From assembly GCA_000827325.1 (NCBI GenBank), contig KN832873.1:313037-377036 (forward strand): 64,000 nt of DNA, read 5' to 3'. The notes under the pieces were generated by a model. The model did no database searches, was not told the origin of the DNA, and saw only the letters and a program-made list of their open reading frames with translations. Positions within the stretch are counted from its first letter, which is position 1. Each line of letters begins with the position of its first letter. The translations under genes and the position numbers were made by a program. The DNA is from Oidiodendron maius Zn (lineage: Eukaryota; Ascomycota; Leotiomycetes; Myxotrichaceae). Positions 22,855-33,228 of this stretch are shown here, piece by piece.

Positions 22855-23920
22855 ATTAGCGGAATAAAGTGGTAGTTATTCTAAACTATTGGCCGACTAG
22901 TATGAATTGAAGGACGAGCTGTTTATATAGGGCGGGGGGCATTCCTCTAGTTCAGAATAATAACGTACCATCCTCAGTCCTAAATAGATTTGAAATTTTC
23001 CATTCTCGCTCCTATTTATTCTCAGGTTTTGACGTCGCAATGGGAACCTAGTCAAGCAGCAACGGAGCAGATTAGCCTAGTCATTTACTTTTCCGAAATT
23101 CATCAACTCCATTGACTGGTGTCCAATTTTCCGGTTTGCTATTCTCCACTGATTTCGAGGTCTGAGTAAAGGAATTCACTAGTAAGCTGATTGGAAAATC
23201 TAAAGGATAGGACAATTTGGTTGGCTACTCCAGAAGGTAAACATCGGTAGTAAATTGAGATTAATACTCCGCTAGATATGAACCACTACTGTTTTGGTTA
23301 AGTATGCTCCATAACTAATGCGCTAAAAGATTTAGCATATAGTGGCTTAAATATATCAAATAAAGTCTCCAATCTAACATATTTTCTAGGGGAATCTGGC
23401 CAAAAAAGGGCAATGCTGCTGCAATTGACAGGGCACAACGAAGATCAAGTAATCCATAGCCAACCCGCTAATCATAAGAGGTTTTACCTTGCCACAATGG
23501 TCTAAATTATTGAAGTAGATCATAACGGATATATGCATATAATAGAACATTTGCCATAGCAACCAATTTCATAGACATATGCGAGCGTATCTCTGAATAA
23601 ACTTCTTGCTCTAGAATACTAAATTGAATATGAATTTCAGAGTCCAGAGATAAAACACGTACAACAGTTGAGAGGCATTGTTGGTCAAAGGACGATATCG
23701 TCTCTGATCTATTTCTCTGATTTGATGTCGAAGACAACTGGTTCATCCAGTAGCAGCATACTATATATAAGCGTGATATGAGCCTTAATGTATCGGTTAT
23801 TGCAACCATATTATCACGTGGCGGCAAGTTTTTCCAAGTCATTTGCTCTCTCTTCTCCCAGAATAAAATCCAGGCGATGAATCTGAATAGTTACCTAGGC
23901 ATCACAAAATAATCTGCTCT
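22855..23920. other. Convergent spacer with one unassigned frame
   Basis: A minus-strand frame 23842-23507 (111 codons, including VVRVLSLDSEIHIQFSILEQ) has coding-like composition but no family match and no support for its start. Nothing else is seen. Confidence 0.3.
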
Positions 23921-25609
23921 TCAGTCTCCCATCCACTTGATAACATTTCTCGCCATCGTTACTTCCTTCCATATCTTCAAGAAAGGCTCTTTGTGTAATT
24001 TTTCAAGCCAGAAGAACTTCATCAAAACCGATTCCACATCGTCCCAATCGTTGACGTGCAATAGTGTAGCTGTCTCACACAAGTTGGCGACAAACCAGGA
24101 TCTATTTAGATCATCACGGGCAATAGCTCCGCCAAGGAAAAGTAACCAGAAAGCAAATTCAGCGACCTCGTATCTCGTCATGTCTGGATTTGTCTTAATA
24201 CTCTCGAGGCAGGTCTTAAGATTTTCAAGTAGACCTTTGTAGGTAGTCTGGCAAGAGAGAGCAGGTGTCAAATATATCAAGGCAGCAAGTCGGCAGGCTT
24301 CGTTAAGGATATTTGACGCAGCAGTGGTACATAAAAGTAACCGATGGCGAAGAGCAGTCGTGGTGTAGGTGATGTCTTCCGAAGCATGAAGGGTGCTTAA
24401 ATTTGCCACGGTGATGCGTAACCTTTGCAGATCGTTAAGGATCGCAGTGATTTCCGAATCTAAGGAGAAAGATTTTTTGATGGCTTCTAAGCCTCTTGGA
24501 AGTTTAAGTACTCGGGGTCCGCTTGTGATGCGATATTTATAGAGGAGGTCCACAGATAAAGGGAAACGGAGGCCACAATTAGATTCTATACAACCTAAGA
24601 AGTCGAATCTAGACAATCGTTAATGAAGCTCTAGACAGCCGACGAGAGACTTTTACCTATAGATTGCATGTTGTAAGGACTTGTCTAGCATTGTCATACC
24701 GCCCTTCATCTCTATTATCTCCCTCAACCCATTCATGTGGAGATCCCAAGCCTTATAATCTCCTGCTGCGCACTTTTCAATAGTATAGCGTTAGAGAAAT
24801 CGCAACTCTGTGTATGAACATACACTCACCTCTGCAAGAGCGAGGAATGCAATCGTCATAATTGTGGAATTAGATATTTTATCAGCAGCATTTTGCAGTC
24901 TCGAATTAACCAATTGAATGGCTTTGAACTTGTGAAAGATGATTTCTGACGACACAATATCAACCCTTAGAGCATTGGCATGTAATGCTGATCTCAAAAG
25001 AAACATGTGGAAAAACGCGGCATCCGTCATTGCAAGTGGAAATGGGTCTTTCCAGCCCGGTTCTATTATTGTCGGCACAATGACGGCGAAATCTATACAT
25101 CTTAGGATTAGCAGGGCGGGGTTTTCCCTTGCTAAGTATGTAAGAACGAGAGTATTAGTGAGCTTACAGTGCTGAATAAGTTTGTACATGTTCTGATGCA
25201 TTTGGACAGGATATTTGGCAAAGGGGTCCAAACCTCCACCTGGTTGGGGCGGAGGATTTGATATCCTAAAATTATAATCGTTCTCTTCTTGAGGGCGATC
25301 TTGGACCGCGTGCCTAAGCATTTCAGCCTTCTGCTTCATGCGTACTCTCGCCTTCTGCAGCATTCGTCTCCGTTTGTAATCCGCCATAACATGAGTTCGA
25401 ATCAAGGTGCGTGCTGCATCGTCCTCTATAGCTGGTCCTGATGCATTAATGAATTCCAGAGGCTGAGTATGTCCTTCTGTATCGTCATCTTCGAGCTCGT
25501 GGCGTTTAGAGCACGTTGGATTGCTGTTGAAAACCACAATGACGGGACGATCGTACAAGTCACGAATGACGCCATCTCGGCCTTTCATCATCGCAAGTGG
25601 AGGATCCAT
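23921..25609 (-). CDS. Fungal transcription-factor-like protein (DUF3468/Tachykinin type)
   Basis: Exons 25609-24830, 24772-24657 and 24608-23921 total 1584 nt, 527 residues. Features: FINASGPAIEDDAARTLIR and VMADYKRRR, a conserved start in these proteins; a basic stretch (about residues 88-105) that may be nuclear-localising; then a long helical domain with DPFAKYPV and HC. GDYKAWDLHMNGLREI, in exon 2, is the hallmark of the fungal-specific regulatory domain. No Zn2Cys6 cluster is present at the N-terminus, as is usual for this subgroup. The first intron ends in AAG (24775-24773); no in-frame CAG/TAG alternative exists. It is the nearest regulator to the GMC-MFS-SDR block. A pogo element is inserted 132 bp upstream of its ATG. 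Confidence 0.85.
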
Positions 25610-25741
25610 GGCGCTTTCATTTAGAAAGTAACAACCTGAAGAGAAGTCGACTTAATATGACGGAAAGTGGTTCTCCTGCTGACAGACCAGTTAGTTTAGC
25701 GCGATGTGGGAGGCTGCCGTAAGCAAGGTTTCTGACCAATA

Positions 25742-25790
25742 ACGTAGTTGTATAGTAAGCGATCCAGGACAGTACGCGATCCAGGATCCA
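25742..25790. repeat. Terminal inverted repeat of pogo copy 1, left
   Basis: Pairs with 27561-27609. GCGATCCAGGA starts at 25759 and again at 25776, exactly 17 bp apart. Confidence 0.9.
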
Positions 25791-27560
25791 TAAAACTATA
25801 CCCAAATCTCCACTTTTGACTAATATTACTCCACAACCAACGCTCCAAATGTCTCAAACCGAGGGCCGAATCATACTTGCGCTTCAAGCCTATCAGCAGG
25901 GCCGATTTTCAAGTTTACGGGCTGCTGCATGCTTATATAATGTATCACATACAACCTTACTCCGGCGCAATCATGGGACTACCTCTCGATCCGATTTTAC
26001 CTCCCCTAACCGAAAACTCACTCAAACTAAGGAAGCTACACTTGTTAAATGGATATTATCTCTTGATATATGTGGTATACCTCCTACACAAGTCTTAATA
26101 CATCAAATGGCCGAATTACTCCTCAAAGAACGCGTCCAGAACGCGTCGATTAAACAGACTACACTGAGTAACCGCTGGGTCTACCGCTTTATAACTTAAC
26201 AACCTGAAATCAAATCCCGATACAGTCGAAAGTATGATTATAAGCGTACAAAATACAAGGATCCTAAAGTTATTCAGGCTTGGTTTCGGCTTGTATAAAA
26301 TACAGTAGCAAAATATAGGATTCTTGATAAGGATATTTATAATTTTGATAAGACAGGATTCTAAATGGGTATGATTTCTACAGCAAAGGTGGTTACTTCT
26401 GCTAAGAGGGATCGTATAGTGTTACTACAGCCTGGAAATCGTGAATAGGTTACAGCAATTAAGTCAATCAACTTGATAGGCTGGGTCTTACCTCCTATAA
26501 TTATCCTTAAAGGTATCATATACCAGAACAGCTAGTATAAGGCTATACCTTGGCGAATTGGAGTCAGTGATAATAGCTAGACGACTGATGAATTAGGCAT
26601 TACTTGGCTCAAGAAGGTCTTTAACCTATATACTTAGGGTTATATAATTGGAAAATATCGGCTTCTACTTATAGACGGATATGGAAGTCATATTATAGCT
26701 GAATTCAACTAATATACCAAACAAAACTTAATTATCGTGCTCTGTATGCCTCCCCACTCTTTATATATTCTATAGCCTCTAGATATAGGCTGTTTTGCAG
26801 TCTTAAAACGACTTTACGGACGGGCTATAGAAGCACAAATGCGGGTCGGAATCAACCATATTAACAAGGACGACTTTCTAGCCCTATATCAAGAGATCCG
26901 TCCAGCTGTATTTCAATCAGGTACAATTCAGAGTGGTTTTAGAGCTACTAGAATAGTTCCCTTTGACCCAGATCGAGTTTTGTCAGAATTATATGTCTAA
27001 ATGTAGACACTATCACCTCCTCGAGTACTGACTCAAACCCTATGTCCCTAGAACCCTGAAACACTATATAATATTATTGAATTATAGCTTCAGACTAAGG
27101 CTGTTTAACAATTGATTCGGTATCGTATGCAGAGTCCTCCTACTCCAGCTATTCAGGCAGTCAATCAGCTAATTAAGGGCTGCCAAATAGCTATATATAA
27201 TGCAACAATCCTTACAGCCGAGAACAGGCAATTACGGGCTGTAAATACAAGGGTACAGAAGAAGAGGGCTAAGAAAACAATGTTTGTCAGTAAAGGAGGG
27301 ACTTTAACTGCCCAAGAGGTCCAAGAGGGTCGGAATCAGGGTCAGAATCAGTCTGTAACTCATGATAAGGTTAGAATTCAGATGGTTGAGCCACCTAGCT
27401 GTATGGTATCTATATGTGCGCCACGGACATGTAGTCTATATAGATCACTAGAACATACTGCTTGAACGTGTCTAGAGCGTTAATGATTCAATTAGTTTAA
27501 TTAGCTAGTTAGTATTTAAAGTGGTTGATTTTTAATTAATTAATATATTTAGGAGTGGTA

Positions 27561-27609
27561 GGGATGCTGGATCGTATACTGTCCTGGATCGCTTACTATA
27601 CAACTACGT
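27561..27609. repeat. Terminal inverted repeat of pogo copy 1, right
   Basis: Inverted copy of the left repeat; the inner of the two 17-bp-spaced motifs carries substitutions. Confidence 0.9.
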
Positions 27610-27794
27610 TAGTTGAATTCACAACAGAACCAATCTTAGTAAGATTTGGGATCAAATCCGGCTTGAATTATATACCCACACCAGGATGCTGTTACTCAAG
27701 CACCTAGCACCATTTTAATCTCACAAATTCCAAAGTTACATCTACCACCTGAACATGACTAACAAGTGGCAGAAGTCACGTGCTTTCTAATATA

Positions 27795-27892
27795 GTCGTT
27801 CGGTTACGTAACCCACCCACTTTACACAGTAAAGTGGGTGAGGGAAGGCAATACGCCAAGAACAGCAATACGCCAATATTTTGCCCTGAAAC
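27795..27892. repeat. 98-bp terminal inverted repeat of pogo copy 2, left
   Basis: Matches 29656-29753 inverted with one mismatch. It contains the palindrome GGTTACGTAACC, the hairpin CCCACTTTAC/GTAAAGTGGG, and CAATACGCCAA at 27849 and 27866 (17 bp apart). Confidence 0.95.
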
Positions 27893-27939
27893 TAGCTAAA
27901 TAACCTAATACACCACCACCACCTTATATTATACCCTTA

Positions 27940-29628
27940 TTATATTATCTCAATGAAGCTCTCTTTCAGCTCTTTCAGTACCTTTAGATAATTTTTGCGC
28001 CAAATCTTCTCCTTCTTCTTAAGACGCATATTGACTACCTCCTTCTTATCCTCCTCCTCACCCTGAATCTGTATACATGCATGGTAAACCCTTATTTCAC
28101 CATACTTTTGGACTACTTTACCACTATCATCCTTCCTCTTCTTACGTGCAGCCTCTGCACTAGCCATATCCTGTAAACGATGCTTTGAAAAGGCCCCGGC
28201 TAACATTGATGTCTCTGAAGCCTTCTCAATCTTTGCAGCCACATGTATTACAGAGGGTGTAATCGGTGTTCCCTGTTCTAGGGAATCATTATGCCGCTGT
28301 CTAATATACTCAACCCCTAGCTTCCGAGTCCTTATAGTTAAAGGGGTCTGAAATTAAGTCCAGTCTGGTGGTGGTGGTGTTGTAAATCCAGGTGAAGAAG
28401 AGGGTAGTAGGGGTGAAGACCTCTGAATAAGTGGTGGTGTTTTAGGACGTTGAAGAGCCCGATACTCCTTTAATTTTAAGAGGACTAGCTGTGGATCCAG
28501 TGGAATTAAGCCTGTCTTCCGGAAAGCACTCCTATGAATCCGTGGATTTTTAAAGGTTTTATCATGGAAATGCTGAAAAAAGGCAAAGAAATCAGTGCGT
28601 GATATTTCCTTAGCACCTAAGAAGACCTGCTTCCGAACCTCCTTCTTAAAGTTATGTTTTAAGCTCTGAAATACACCAACATCTAGAGGCTGTAAGAGGT
28701 GCGTAGTGTGAGCAGGGAGCTGAAAAGGCCGAATATGGTGCTGCTAGCAGAAGTCTAGGAACTCTTGAGTAAGGTGACTCCTATAGCCATCAAATATTAA
28801 CATCCGGTATTTACCAACACTCTTTGATTGAGTATAGTAATTAAAGTGTTCAAGGTATTTAAGCCCTAGCGTATCGTTTGAGTAGCCAGAGCTTGATCGT
28901 GCGAACGTAATACCACCATCTAGGTCATTATTAAAATATCGACGCAGGTGATAAGCTCCAGCAAATATAATCATAGGAGGCACCTTTCGACCCCCATAAT
29001 TAATAGTCTCAACTGAGGTAATTAGCTCCTTATTTTCAGGGTCTGCTGTATATACAGCCTGTGTATCCTTTGGAACTAGGACCTTTTCACCAGAAGAGAC
29101 ACCGATTTGGAAGCCAGTCTCGTCAAAATTATATATATCCTTATCCTGGATCCCCCAGTAGTCCTTACACCTCTTAAAGGCCTTAAAATAGCCCTCAATA
29201 TCCTCTATTATATATGAGGCTAGACGCTTTGCAGATAGTGGCTTAGATTTCAGGGTATCGATATAACTAGATTGGCGCTTAATCCAGGCCTTAGTCCAGC
29301 GTACCGAGACTGACTTTTCAGGGTCACCAGTTGAGTAATAAAGCAGCCGATTAGCAGCTAAGAGGACTGCTTCAGTATTAGCTGGAGTCCCGCAGCTGTA
29401 AAGCATGAATATATAGTCTCGTAAAGCCGTATCTTGCACTGAATTCAGCTTCTTATTATATCCCCCTCGACTATTACTAGCCGGAACGCCAGCGCGGCGC
29501 CGACGTAATGCATAATATGATACTGAAAACTGACGGGCAGCTTCAGAGGCTTTCAGACGTGGATTAGCATCCATTGCAGCGCTAGCAGCAGCAATATTAG
29601 CCTCGATTTCAGTGGCGTTGGATGGCAT
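27940..29628 (-). pseudogene. pogo transposase with two nonsense codons
   Basis: One frame of 563 codons including the final stop. Order: N-terminal Psq/CENP-B-like helix-turn-helix (ASEAARQFSVSYYALRRR), CENP-B-type second DNA-binding part (VRWTKAWIKRQ), then DDE catalytic motifs YNFDETGF, LIFDGYRSH and, after the first stop, LLQPLDVGVF. The C-terminal part is basic and lysine-rich. It is interrupted by TAG at 28746-28744 (FC-stop-QHH) and TAA near 28354 (DWT-stop-FQ), both explained by CA to TA changes from Gln codons on the coding strand. Otherwise intact; the least damaged of the three pogo copies. Confidence 0.92.
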
Positions 29629-31967
29629 TGTGCGCGTTGAGTTATGGAAGGTGGGGTTTCAGGGTAAAATATTGGCGTATTGCTGTTCTTGGCGTATTGC
29701 CTTCCCTCACCCACTTTACTGTGTAAAGTGGGTGGGTTACGTAACCGAACGACTATTAGGTTAGGCCCGCTATCCCAGTCATCCATTGTTTTGCCATCTC
29801 GAAAGTGCCTTGCAATATGCGTCGCTCTTGAATCCCACGTTATAAACAGCATACCACAAAATCCACACTTCCAGATTTGATCGTTTCCTTTGGACTCCCA
29901 TGCTTCGATGACGCTTTCATCCAACATGGTACCGTGAAATTGACTCACATGTTGGACGAACTTGTCTCTGCGTTGGAACATTCGCTCTTCTTTCGGTCGA
30001 GCTAGGCACTCATGAATACGGTGGCAGCTGTGGATCCCAGTAACATGATCCGGGGCAGATCTACCGCAGAAAACACACGACCCAAAGGTGGGGTGGGACC
30101 ATATAACGGAGGAGTTGTTAGGCATACACATCCACTCACGGATGTTGTAGTGCTGGCTTTCTTCGTGGCGTTTCCAAGACTTCTCTCCGATTTCTATCTT
30201 GCAGAATGTGCATTGGAACAAGGATTTAGGGCTTTTCAAAGACCCGGCCCCGTGCGGGCTGGCCATTTTTCCGAAGTGATGGTCGACAGAATGAGCAGAT
30301 TCCAGGGATACCATGGAGCCTGCGCTGCTTGCACTCCTTGCGCAACTGTTCGCATACGGGCGATGCCTCACATGTTTCTTCCTGCCGCGTTTTGCAGGCC
30401 ATGCCCACCTTGCTTCCGGGCACTGGTCGAATGCGGGTCCAGCACTTGAGCCGGAAGCAGAGGCTGCCTTGCCTTTCCTCTGCTGGTTGAAACTCGAGAA
30501 ATCCGGGAAGGAACTTGGCATGGATTCGGCTGCTCTTCGAATGTCTTCGACGCTAGCAACCTCGTCGTCAGAAGAACTAGTTATATAGGTTTCCATCGGA
30601 GTGTGCTGGAGCTTCCTCGCGCGGGCATTGTTCAGCCATGTTTTGACTTGCTTGCGTGTTAGGCCAGTTTGATCTACAAGGTGATCGAATTCCGCCGGGG
30701 TTGGGTACGGATCATTCTTGTGGGCTGTGATCCAGTCATCAAGAATAGTGACTGCTGCAAGCGGTAATTTACTCGGTCTTTTACTCCAGGGAAGCGTACT
30801 TCCGTATTTCGCCTTCCTTTTCCGACTAGATTGCGTCTGAGGCTTCGCCATGAATATGTCGATTGCTTGGGCATTTGACACGTTTTCCAGATCTAGCTCA
30901 AATTTTGAATTACTAGCAGACCCTGAGGAGCCATCATTCTGTGCCGTATTTGAGGCGTTATTGAAATCCGCAGGAGCATCTAGCAGCTCCCAGCATTCTG
31001 GCCTTGGCCTGCAGTGTACAACCCGCACGTTGTCACCGGATTCTGGCGCCTTGCAAAGAGTGATCAGCTCAGCCGGATCGACGGTTGCTTCTGCCTGCCC
31101 GGCTTGGAGATTGATGCTGTTCCTGCTATAAAGGTCTAAATCAGGTTGGGTTGGATCCATCTCTTCACGATTAATTCCAACGTATGGAGACTTAGGTAGT
31201 GGCTGCCCTGGGAAGAGAATATCCCACATATGGTACCATTGCTCTGCGACTTCCTTCCCTTCACAAGGTTTCCTTAGCTCTTCCCTTTGACCATCGGTTG
31301 TGCCTTCAAATTCGTGGTCACCACGAATACTGCATGACCCTTCCCTTATATGAGTATCGCGAGATACCGCATCGGCCAAGATTTTATAGCAACGAGCGCA
31401 GTAAAACTCAGGTCCGGCATGCTCACGGAAGATATGCTGCCTGACATCCTCTATCCGTTTTAGGTCGTATCTCCAGCACGTACGATATTTCCCAGGCTTG
31501 AACTGATAGAAGGGGCAGGCTAATGATTGCTTCTTGACCCTTGGGCTGCCTTGGCTTATCGAAAGAGGCAATGGCTTGGTCCAATTCGTGGGGTAGTGGG
31601 GGGAAAAGGTTGAATTATTCCCGCTCCGGAGTGCCTGTGAATCACAAGGAGACAAAGTAATTGGATCCTGTGCAAAAGCAGTATCATCTAGCAAAAATTC
31701 TGTAGAGATAAGGGGCTCGGTAGAAGCGTTCTCGATACGACCATAATAAGTTACGCCTTCGAGTGAGACACTATTCCACAAAAAGTAGTCATCGAAGTAG
31801 TCGAAGTTGAAATCTTCTACATCAACGGTCATGGATCCGGATGTATTGACGACAGGGGGCATGCAATCAAATGCCTCTAGTGCGGCTAGTGGGGCAGACA
31901 TATCAAGAATGTCAAGAAGCGTAGGGGTCAGAAGAGGAGCCGGGCCTGAAGTTGAAAACAATGTCAA
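29553..31967 (-). CDS. Homeobox-KN plus C2H2 transcription factor, 3' end altered by transposon
   Basis: A single-exon frame of 804 codons. Residues 150-212 hold a fungal Cys/His region (ACPFYQFKPGKYRTC, HIFREHAGPEFYCARC), followed by MWDILFPGQPLPKSPY. Residues about 397-452 are a TALE/KN homeodomain: ILDDWITAHKNDPYPT, TGLTRKQVKTWLNNARARK. Three C2H2-like fingers follow at about 585-606 (CTFC), 631-679 (CVFC) and 700-721 (KCGFCGMLF...H...H). The native protein very probably ended about residue 742: joining the flanks of pogo copy 2 after removing one TA gives PNLILEST-stop. With the transposon present, the frame instead runs 65 codons into the terminal repeat. A nuclear DNA-binding regulator, target unknown. 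It is in tandem with the regulator at 23921-25609. Confidence 0.9.
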   Translation of the reverse strand: MTLFSTSGPAPLLTPTLLDILDMSAPLAALEAFDCMPPVVNTSGSMTVDVEDFNFDYFDDYFLWNSVSLEGVTYYGRIENASTEPLISTEFLLDDTAFAQDPITLSPCDSQALRSGNNSTFSPHYPTNWTKPLPLSISQGSPRVKKQSLACPFYQFKPGKYRTCWRYDLKRIEDVRQHIFREHAGPEFYCARCYKILADAVSRDTHIREGSCSIRGDHEFEGTTDGQREELRKPCEGKEVAEQWYHMWDILFPGQPLPKSPYVGINREEMDPTQPDLDLYSRNSINLQAGQAEATVDPAELITLCKAPESGDNVRVVHCRPRPECWELLDAPADFNNASNTAQNDGSSGSASNSKFELDLENVSNAQAIDIFMAKPQTQSSRKRKAKYGSTLPWSKRPSKLPLAAVTILDDWITAHKNDPYPTPAEFDHLVDQTGLTRKQVKTWLNNARARKLQHTPMETYITSSSDDEVASVEDIRRAAESMPSSFPDFSSFNQQRKGKAASASGSSAGPAFDQCPEARWAWPAKRGRKKHVRHRPYANSCARSASSAGSMVSLESAHSVDHHFGKMASPHGAGSLKSPKSLFQCTFCKIEIGEKSWKRHEESQHYNIREWMCMPNNSSVIWSHPTFGSCVFCGRSAPDHVTGIHSCHRIHECLARPKEERMFQRRDKFVQHVSQFHGTMLDESVIEAWESKGNDQIWKCGFCGMLFITWDSRATHIARHFRDGKTMDDWDSGPNLIVVRLRNPPTLHSKVGEGRQYAKNSNTPIFYPETPPSITQRAQCHPTPLKSRLILLLLALQWMLIHV
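29656..29753. repeat. 98-bp terminal inverted repeat of pogo copy 2, right
   Basis: Inverted copy of 27795-27892. It is read through by the homeobox-factor reading frame. Confidence 0.95.
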
Positions 31968-33228
31968 GGGGAGAGATGGCGGGGCAAGGTCGGGCAGTCA
32001 ATAAAAACATCCGGGATGAGAAACAAGACATCTATCGAAGACAGTGCCGTATGCCTGGGGAGGGGAGGGGAGACGAATGATATAGAATGGCCATAGTTAC
32101 GCGTGATGATGAGGGCGCGCGGGTTAACGATAATGAGGGTGGAGTTCTGGTGAAAAAGCACGGTGGCCTGCCGAAGGGGGATTGCGGCCTCAGGTTCTAA
32201 CATTAGCGGTCAATGGTGTCAGGTTTACGAGCAATGCAGCGCTAAACTTAATACGGCTACAACTACAACGTATCGGTAATATCCTCTACAGGTTATACTG
32301 GCAGAACAATGAACCGTAAAAGGGCACGTAAATAGGGCTGTAAAGGGTGTGTAAGTGCTTCAATTAATTAAGGATATAACCCTCTGGCTTAGGGGTTTAT
32401 ATGCTTCTAGGGTTGGGCTTCAATCCACCGGATTGGGTATCAATTATATAAGCAAACTCTGACAAATGGGCAGGATGTGCTGGGCCTGCATGTGCCGAAG
32501 GCGTTGGGGAGATTATAGACGTGTTTTAGCGTACATAATAGAGTATGTAGCGTATTCTTCTAAATCAGAACATACTTGTCTTTCAATAGGGCCTGTGGAG
32601 GACCATGAAGTACAGTGTGTTGGTAAAACGATCAAGGCGTGCTGCTATTAGACAATGGTTAATGTCCATCCCTGCGTGCCGGAAAAAAATAATAGGTACT
32701 GTAGGGGTTAAACCCGGCTTCAGTTTCTACTGTATAAGTTTTTACAAATCCGCGTAAATATTCTCGCTAAATGCCTTCGAAGAGAGAGAGAGAGTGCAGA
32801 TGGCTCGGACTTTAGTTTCTCCTCTTTTCTAGATTTTAGCGTCCTTTTTCCGTCACCTGCCCTCACGTGTATTCACAGTTTCTTGTAGGGCGTGCAGTGT
32901 ATCATATCCAGTATGCTTAAATCTTGGAACTTCCCTTCAGGTACTCGCAATTTGTCTGGAATCCGGTCACGTGTAGCCGAACCTCGAAATACTTGTCGTA
33001 TCGCGAGTGACAACACTACACGTCTAATGCCTTAGACAACCGTAATTCACTGAAACCTCAATAGGAGATGGCCATTCAGAGCTAGAGTCAGCGCCAAAAG
33101 CGGCGGATACTGTGGGAGAGGCCTTAAAGGCCAGAGGAAAACGTGGTCAGTTCGGACGGGTCTCTTGAGGCCTTCTTGCGTGATTAGGTATTGTGCCTTG
33201 CCTTTAGGGCTTTGCATAGCTGCTCTAA
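31968..33228. other. Spacer
   Basis: Upstream of the homeobox gene and downstream of the exchanger gene. A (GA)n run lies near 32780-32794. No gene is seen. Confidence 0.4.

Larger units (their letters stand above)
25742..27609 (+). mobile_element. pogo/Fot1-like DNA transposon, copy 1 (stop-riddled)
   Basis: 1868 bp flanked by TA at 25740-25741 and 27610-27611. Terminal inverted repeats (25742-25790 and 27561-27609) match with few differences. The transposase runs in one unbroken frame from ATG 25849 to 27465: an N-terminal helix-turn-helix (GRIILALQAYQQGRFSSLRA), then the DDE motifs IYNFDKTGF (26338), LIDGYGSH (26671) and PLDIGCF (26776). It is interrupted by more than ten stops, all TAG/TAA where relatives have Gln (CAA/CAG) or Trp (TGG), for example NFDKTGF-stop-MG and RE-stop-VT. 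There are no frameshifts. This is the expected outcome of RIP rather than random decay. The element cannot make its own transposase. Confidence 0.93.
27795..29753 (-). mobile_element. pogo/Fot1-like DNA transposon, copy 2 (young)
   Basis: 1959 bp flanked by TA at 27793-27794 and 29754-29755. The terminal inverted repeats are 98 bp and differ at one position, so the insertion is recent. The transposase is on the minus strand (29628-27940). The element is inserted in the 3' end of the homeobox/C2H2 gene on the same strand. Confidence 0.95.

Noticed and set aside
23507-23842. 111-codon minus-strand open frame
   Set aside because: Composition is coding-like but no family match and no proper gene context.
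28744-29628. Treating the pogo copy 2 transposase as an intact shorter gene
   Set aside because: The third catalytic motif lies beyond the first stop, so the open part lacks a complete DDE domain.
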